Assembly (NCBI RefSeq): GCF_000147715.2
Contig: NC_017934.1
Location: 1,240,001 to 1,304,000, forward strand
Direction of reading: 5' to 3'
Source: Mesotoga prima MesG1.Ag.4.2
GTDB lineage: Bacteria > Thermotogota > Thermotogae > Petrotogales > Kosmotogaceae
Length of the DNA stretch: 64,000 nt
The first letter of the stretch is position 1, and each line of letters starts with the position of its first letter. This document shows, piece by piece, positions 59,689 to 64,000 of the stretch. Made by a program: the position numbers and the translations under genes. Under the pieces are notes generated by a model. It was given only the letters and a program-made list of their open reading frames with translations, did no database searches and was not told where the DNA came from.

Positions 59689-60012
59689 GTGTATGCCATC
59701 ATTGAGGCCTCGGGAAGACAGTATAGAGTCGAGGAAGGCATGACTCTCTTCACCGAAAGGCAGAATGGAAAGGAAAGCGGAGACGAGATAGTCTTCGACA
59801 GAGTGATTCTCGTCCACAACGGAGAAGAAGCAACGGTAGGCAAACCTTATGTGAACGGCGCAAAAGTTGTAGGCAAGGTTGTTTCTCACGGTAGAGACAA
59901 AAAAGTGCTTGTGGTCAAGTTTGGCCCCCGAAAGAACTTCGACAGAGTAAACGGTCACAGACAGTGGTTCACAGAAGTCTCTATTGAGAAGATCGAGACG
60001 GGGGTGAAATGA
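59689..60012 (+). CDS. rplU: 50S ribosomal protein L21
   Basis: A 107-residue L21: [41 protein letters not shown], and the C-terminal [26 protein letters not shown] matching the KYRRRKRYRKKQGHRQ-type signature. The GTG start at 59689 is chosen by GGAGGT eight bases upstream and by family length; the longer frame translates the leader. It is followed directly by rpmA. Confidence 0.95.
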   Translation: MYAIIEASGRQYRVEEGMTLFTERQNGKESGDEIVFDRVILVHNGEEATVGKPYVNGAKVVGKVVSHGRDKKVLVVKFGPRKNFDRVNGHRQWFTEVSIEKIETGVK

Positions 60013-60013
60013 G

Positions 60014-60259
60014 ATGGCCCGAAAAAGCGCGGGAAGGTCAAACGGGAGAGAGAGTAATCCCAAGTATCTTGGGATTAAAAGAGGCGAATCTTCAGCCGTG
60101 AAGGCGGGTTCCATTATTGTTAGACAGAGAGGAACAAAGATTCACGCCGGTAAGAACGTAGGACTCGGCAGAGACCATACCCTCTTTGCTCTTATTGATG
60201 GCAAGGTTCACTTTGAAGAGAAGAACAACCGCAAGTACGTTAGTGTCTACAGCGAGTAG
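60014..60259 (+). CDS. rpmA: 50S ribosomal protein L27
   Basis: An 81-residue L27: [45 protein letters not shown], the standard sequence. There is no Firmicutes-type cleavable N-terminal extension and no Prp protease gene between rplU and rpmA. The ATG lies one base after the rplU stop. Glycine-rich and basic, as expected for a protein near the peptidyl transferase centre. Confidence 0.97.
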   Translation: MARKSAGRSNGRESNPKYLGIKRGESSAVKAGSIIVRQRGTKIHAGKNVGLGRDHTLFALIDGKVHFEEKNNRKYVSVYSE

Positions 60260-60286
60260 GCTGTTCGGTTAAGGAGGATTGCATCT

Positions 60287-60811
60287 ATGAAGATTCAGAA
60301 GACACCTTTGTGCAGATGGGCAGTAACCCACTCCAAGGTGCAGACGAAAAGAAAGGGAGAAATCGAGAAGACACTCGGTTATCTGGTTGATCATAATGGC
60401 AACAAGATAGAGAAGAAATGGTACGTCGTCGATGCGACTGATGTCCCGCTGGGAAGACTTGCTGGACAGATCGCAATGGTTCTGATGGGAAAGAACAAGC
60501 CATATTATACTCCCCATCTTGATACCGGTGACTTCGTCATAGTAGTTAATGCCGACAAGGTTAAGCTTACCGGCAAGAAACTCGACCAAAAGAAGTACTA
60601 CAGATACTCGGGTTATCCGGGAGGCATAAAGGAAAGAACGGCAAGACAGATGATGGAGAAGTTCCCGGATAGGGTTGTAAGACTTGCAGTGAAGAGAATG
60701 CTCCCCAAGAAGGCTCTTGGTGAAAAGATGCTTAAGAAACTCAAGGTATATGCAGGTCCCGAGCATGAACACGCCGCTCAGAAGCCCGAACTTATCGAAC
60801 TGGTTAAATGA
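60287..60811 (+). CDS. rplM: 50S ribosomal protein L13
   Basis: A 174-residue L13. The core reads [63 protein letters not shown] and ends with [38 protein letters not shown]. About 45 residues precede the usual start ([39 protein letters not shown]), longer than E. coli L13. GGAGGATTGC before the ATG supports this longer start. Followed by rpsI in the usual pair. Confidence 0.96.
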   Translation: MKIQKTPLCRWAVTHSKVQTKRKGEIEKTLGYLVDHNGNKIEKKWYVVDATDVPLGRLAGQIAMVLMGKNKPYYTPHLDTGDFVIVVNADKVKLTGKKLDQKKYYRYSGYPGGIKERTARQMMEKFPDRVVRLAVKRMLPKKALGEKMLKKLKVYAGPEHEHAAQKPELIELVK

Positions 60812-60823
60812 GGAGGTTGAGGC

Positions 60824-61228
60824 ATGGCTGACTTTGTTGATTATTACGGAACAGGCAGAAGGAAGACCTCTGTTGCGAGAGTTCACCTGAGACCTGGAAC
60901 CGGTAAGCTCTTAATAAATGGAAAAGAATACAAGGATCTTAAGGAATACCTTTCAAATGACGCATGGGTCAGGAGCGCACTGAAACCCGCCGTTGTCACA
61001 AACACGATAGGTAGATTCGACATGCTCATAAGAGTAAACGGCGGTGGACTTGGGGGCCAGGCTGGTGCGATAAGTCTAGGAATCGCCAGAGCGCTTGTTA
61101 AGTTCAATCCTGATCTCAAGAAGCTTCTACGACAGAACAGTCTCTTGACGAGAGACCCAAGAGAAGTCGAGAGAAAGAAATACGGCCTCAAGAAAGCAAG
61201 AAGAGCACCTCAATTCTCCAAGCGTTAA
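60824..61228 (+). CDS. rpsI: 30S ribosomal protein S9
   Basis: A 134-residue S9: [33 protein letters not shown] and [64 protein letters not shown]. The conserved C-terminal KR tail that reaches the P-site tRNA is intact. GGAGGT lies before the start. It ends at a terminator, so dnaG is a separate unit or is read through. Confidence 0.97.
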   Translation: MADFVDYYGTGRRKTSVARVHLRPGTGKLLINGKEYKDLKEYLSNDAWVRSALKPAVVTNTIGRFDMLIRVNGGGLGGQAGAISLGIARALVKFNPDLKKLLRQNSLLTRDPREVERKKYGLKKARRAPQFSKR

Positions 61229-61245
61229 CACGTTTCGAAAAATAC

Positions 61246-61277
61246 GGCCCGTACATAGAGCGTATGGGCCTTTTTTT
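61246..61277 (+). terminator. Intrinsic terminator after rpsI
   Basis: GGCCCGTAC-atagagc-GTATGGGCC followed by TTTTTTT; one G-U pair in the stem. Confidence 0.88.
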
Positions 61278-61292
61278 GCCGGTGGTGATTCA

Positions 61293-63002
61293 GTGTTCAC
61301 CAAAGAGGAACTCGACGAGATAAAAAAGTCCATAAACATCGTCGATTTCATAGGGCGCTATGTGAACCTGCAGAAGGCCGGAAGCTCTTACAGGGGACTA
61401 TGCCCGTTTCACAACGACAACGACCCTTCATTTTATGTCCACCCTCAAAGGGGCTTCTTTCATTGCTTTGGCTGCGGTGAAAAAGGTGATGTGATTTCTT
61501 TCTATCAGAAGATCGAGAATCTGTCGTTCGCAGAGGCAGTTAAGAGACTTGCCGATTATGCAGGCATTCCCATTCAGGTCGATACGGCCGAGTCCGAGTA
61601 CGATAAATTCACAACGATCATGTCTCGGCTTGCGGGTATTTACAATAGAGAACTAAAAGAGAAGAGGCCCGAGACACTGGCCTATCTTCTGGAAAAGCGA
61701 AAGATCTCCCAGAACACGATAGACGAATTTCAGCTCGGTTATTCACCGGATGAAAGAACTTTTCCACAGTCACTGCCGTCGAAACTTAGAACCGATGAAA
61801 AGACTCTTCTTCAACTGGGGATTCTGGTGAGGAGAGGGGCGACCTATAGCGATAGATTTGCTGGCAGGCTTATGATTCCGATTGACAATGAATCGGGTAA
61901 AGTTGTTGGATTCGGCGGTAGAATCATGGATGCCGAAAAGGGACCGAAATACATCAACTCATCCGAGTCGAAATACTTCCAGAAAAATAGACTCTTATTC
62001 AATCTTTCACGTGCCAGGGCGGCCATTAAGCAGTTGAACTACGCGGTGATCGCAGAAGGGTACTTTGATGTCATTTCTCTGTTCGAGGCAGGAATAACGA
62101 ACTCGGTGGGCCTACTCGGTACTGCACTGACGGAAAGGCATCTTAGAATTCTCGGAAATTATACGCGTAACCTCTTGTTCTTTCTAGATTCCGACGAGGC
62201 TGGTCAGACAGCATCACTTAGGTCCATAGACATTGCAGAGAAGCTGGACTTTGGAACGGCCGTTGTTTTTTCGAGAGATCAGAAAGATCCGGCAGATCTG
62301 TTCGTTGCAGAAGGTCCAAAGGCGATAAAGGAGACCCTCGCGCTTGCGATTCCGGGCCCTGCCTTCAGAGTCGAGTTCTTTTCGAGAAAACTCGATCTGT
62401 CGATTCCTTTGGGCCGAAAGCACCTGATAGAGCATCTCAAACCATATGTGATCTCATTCAGAAGCACTGGAAACCTTGCTGCCGTTCAGTCGACGATTGC
62501 AGCGCTTGCACAGAAGACAGGTTATTCGGAGCGAGAGCTTGAATCCGCACTTCGCGGTGGAATGTCGAAGAGCTCCGGCGGGGAAATGAAAAGCGGTTTA
62601 GCTCTGAAACTCAAGGATCACATAAGGATATATTTGCAGCATCCGAAGCTGCGGGCGACGGTTGTCAAACAGATAGAGTTGATGAATGAAAGCAGAGACC
62701 TGAAGGAACTCCTTAAAGGAATGAAAAAGGGTCTGGAACTTGAGGAGTTACTCGATCTGGTGGAAGAAAGTATAGGCAGAGAACTGATCGAACTGGCATC
62801 TACTTGCATTGATTTTGATACCGCACAACGTGTTCTCCAGTCAACCGGATTGTATGCCAACAAGAGACTTGTGGAAGAGGAGATGGCAGAGATTGACCGA
62901 AGACTTCCAAAGGTCAAGGATGAGGGGGCAAGAAAGGCTTTGCTGATCAGGAGGATCGAGCTAAGAAGAATGCTCGAGAGAAAGATGAAGGGTGGCGATT
63001 AG
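61293..63002 (+). CDS. dnaG: DNA primase DnaG
   Basis: A 569-residue bacterial primase. The zinc ribbon is [26 protein letters not shown] (C-H-C-C, about residues 39-64). The RNA polymerase domain has [38 protein letters not shown], and the Toprim fold has [18 protein letters not shown] and [12 protein letters not shown]. The C-terminal DnaB-binding part is short. The start is GTG with GGTGGTG upstream. It is followed at once by rpoD, the classic macromolecular synthesis order. Confidence 0.95.
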   Translation: MFTKEELDEIKKSINIVDFIGRYVNLQKAGSSYRGLCPFHNDNDPSFYVHPQRGFFHCFGCGEKGDVISFYQKIENLSFAEAVKRLADYAGIPIQVDTAESEYDKFTTIMSRLAGIYNRELKEKRPETLAYLLEKRKISQNTIDEFQLGYSPDERTFPQSLPSKLRTDEKTLLQLGILVRRGATYSDRFAGRLMIPIDNESGKVVGFGGRIMDAEKGPKYINSSESKYFQKNRLLFNLSRARAAIKQLNYAVIAEGYFDVISLFEAGITNSVGLLGTALTERHLRILGNYTRNLLFFLDSDEAGQTASLRSIDIAEKLDFGTAVVFSRDQKDPADLFVAEGPKAIKETLALAIPGPAFRVEFFSRKLDLSIPLGRKHLIEHLKPYVISFRSTGNLAAVQSTIAALAQKTGYSERELESALRGGMSKSSGGEMKSGLALKLKDHIRIYLQHPKLRATVVKQIELMNESRDLKELLKGMKKGLELEELLDLVEESIGRELIELASTCIDFDTAQRVLQSTGLYANKRLVEEEMAEIDRRLPKVKDEGARKALLIRRIELRRMLERKMKGGD

Positions 63003-63003
63003 T

Positions 63004-64000
63004 TTGGAAAAACAGAAGAAAACAAAGTCAGGGGCCAAGGTTATTGCGGATAACATCAAATCTCTTGCCGAGAAAATAGCGGATGACGAAGCCGATTCAG
63101 ATGAAACAGGCGATAATAGTGCTCTAATGACTAAGGAAGAGATAGACAAACGAATCAAGAAACTGCTTAGACAGGGAAAGAAGAAGGGATTTGTTACATA
63201 CGAAGATATAGACAGCGCTTTTCCGCCGGATTACGAAGGCTTTGACTCTAGTCTTGTTGAATCGATATACGAGGAATTTGAAAAGAACAAGATCAATATC
63301 GTCGAAAAGGAGCCAGTTGAAGATGACGATGACATAGAAAGCGAAAGCAGCGAGGAGCTTGTTTCGATACTTGAAACTACGCCTGAGATGTATGACAACA
63401 TATCATTAAAGGACCCAATAAAGATGTATCTGAAGGAAATTGGCAAGATCTCTCTTCTCACGCCAAGCAGGGAAAGGGAGCTCGCCCGTCGGGCACAAAA
63501 GGGAGAGCCGAAGGCTAAGGAAGAGCTGATCACTGCAAACTTGAGACTGGTAGTTTCCATCGCAAAGAGGTATATCGGACGCGGTTTGACCTTCCTTGAT
63601 CTCATTCAAGAGGGAAACATCGGGCTTATTAAGGCTGTAGAGAAATTCGACTGGAAAAAGGGATACAAGTTCAGCACTTACGCCACATGGTGGATAAGAC
63701 AGGCTATAACCAGAGCTATTGCAGACCAGGCAAGAACTATAAGAGTTCCTGTCCATATGGTTGAAACGATAAACAAGCTAAACAAAGTAATACGTGAACA
63801 CTTGCAGGACCATGGTGAGTATCCAACGATAGAGGAACTTGGAAACCTAACCGGCAAGACACCGGAAAAGATAGAGGAGATCCTCGCCGCCTCGAAAGAA
63901 ACCGTCTCTCTCGAATCGCCGATAAGTGGCGACGAAGAATCGACTATGGGCGACTTTATCCACGATGACTCCATGGAACAGCCAGAGGAAGCCGCGATGA
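63004..64000 (+). CDS. rpoD: RNA polymerase primary sigma factor RpoD, partial (3' end off window)
   Basis: The 332 visible codons start at a TTG one base after the dnaG stop, with GGTGGCGATTAG upstream. The N-terminal acidic segment ([12 protein letters not shown]) is followed by a region 1.1-like fold ([32 protein letters not shown]), region 1.2 ([24 protein letters not shown]), region 2 ([59 protein letters not shown]) and part of region 3. Region 4 is off the edge. The sequence is that of a group 1 sigma factor. Confidence 0.96.
   Translation, partial: MEKQKKTKSGAKVIADNIKSLAEKIADDEADSDETGDNSALMTKEEIDKRIKKLLRQGKKKGFVTYEDIDSAFPPDYEGFDSSLVESIYEEFEKNKINIVEKEPVEDDDDIESESSEELVSILETTPEMYDNISLKDPIKMYLKEIGKISLLTPSRERELARRAQKGEPKAKEELITANLRLVVSIAKRYIGRGLTFLDLIQEGNIGLIKAVEKFDWKKGYKFSTYATWWIRQAITRAIADQARTIRVPVHMVETINKLNKVIREHLQDHGEYPTIEELGNLTGKTPEKIEEILAASKETVSLESPISGDEESTMGDFIHDDSMEQPEEAAM

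Overview
The window looks like a chromosomal segment of a mesophilic member of the Thermotogota, most likely Mesotoga or a close relative. This is an inference from gene content (SpoVS without any sporulation genes, an rplU-rpmA then rplM-rpsI-dnaG-rpoD order, GH13 and BMP-type genes), moderate base composition and a very high load of interspersed palindromic repeats. No 16S gene is present to settle it.

Layout. (1) 1-10.6 kb, all on the minus strand, is a surface-polysaccharide cluster. A wHTH/Rossmann regulator is followed by aminotransferase, acetyltransferase, UDP-sugar 6-dehydrogenase and Gfo/Idh oxidoreductase genes that together match the Wbp-type route to UDP-2,3-diacetamido-2,3-dideoxy-glucuronate. 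Three glycosyltransferases and a partial ATP-grasp gene come after. Two of the enzymes carry in-frame, repeat-derived insertions. (2) 10.6-32.2 kb is an accessory island in which nearly every gap is built of repeats. It holds an AAA/DUF234 ATPase, HicAB, AbiEi/AbiEii, HepT/MntA, RelE/Phd, a decayed second AbiE-like pair, a TOTE-type primase-helicase, a Phd/PIN pair, a structured small-RNA gene, two metabolic genes, and two copies of one IS110-family element. (3) 32.2-38.8 kb carries a secreted protein, a BMP-type binding protein with an RpiR regulator, a TetR/radical SAM pair with a TetR-type operator, and rsgA behind a leader peptide and attenuator. (4) 39.8-47.2 kb is core: tmRNA, a sigma-54 activator, ksgA, tRNA-Ser, glmM and uvrA. 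(5) 47.2-56.3 kb mixes repeats, a group II intron 3' remnant, a regulator, a hydrolase, a GGDEF protein, a PC4-like protein, an oxidoreductase and an ABC ATPase. (6) 56.5-64 kb holds a five-tRNA cluster, spoVS, a GH13 enzyme, tRNA-Ser, ribosomal protein genes, dnaG and a partial rpoD.

The most striking observation concerns the two IS110 copies (13004-14582 minus, 30365-31943 plus). Both sit in arms of the same interspersed palindromic repeat, with the same GT core. Their 5' non-coding regions fold as a bridge RNA with target and donor loops. The 3' target guide differs between the copies by two bases (ATGGGAC versus TAGGGAC), and each version is exactly complementary to that copy's own insertion site (GTCCCAT versus GTCCCTA). 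The donor guides (ATGATAAG and CTACAAC) match the element's own ends. This is a natural guide-target co-variation readable from one window.

Other strong signals: a 24-codon leader ORF and mutually exclusive terminator/antiterminator upstream of rsgA; tandem arrays of hairpins with constant loops and linkers but different self-complementary stems; and direct repeats of about 250-270 bp bracketing the RelE-to-TOTE block. All readings were made by eye. RNA structures, family assignments and organism identity are not backed by computed folds or database searches.
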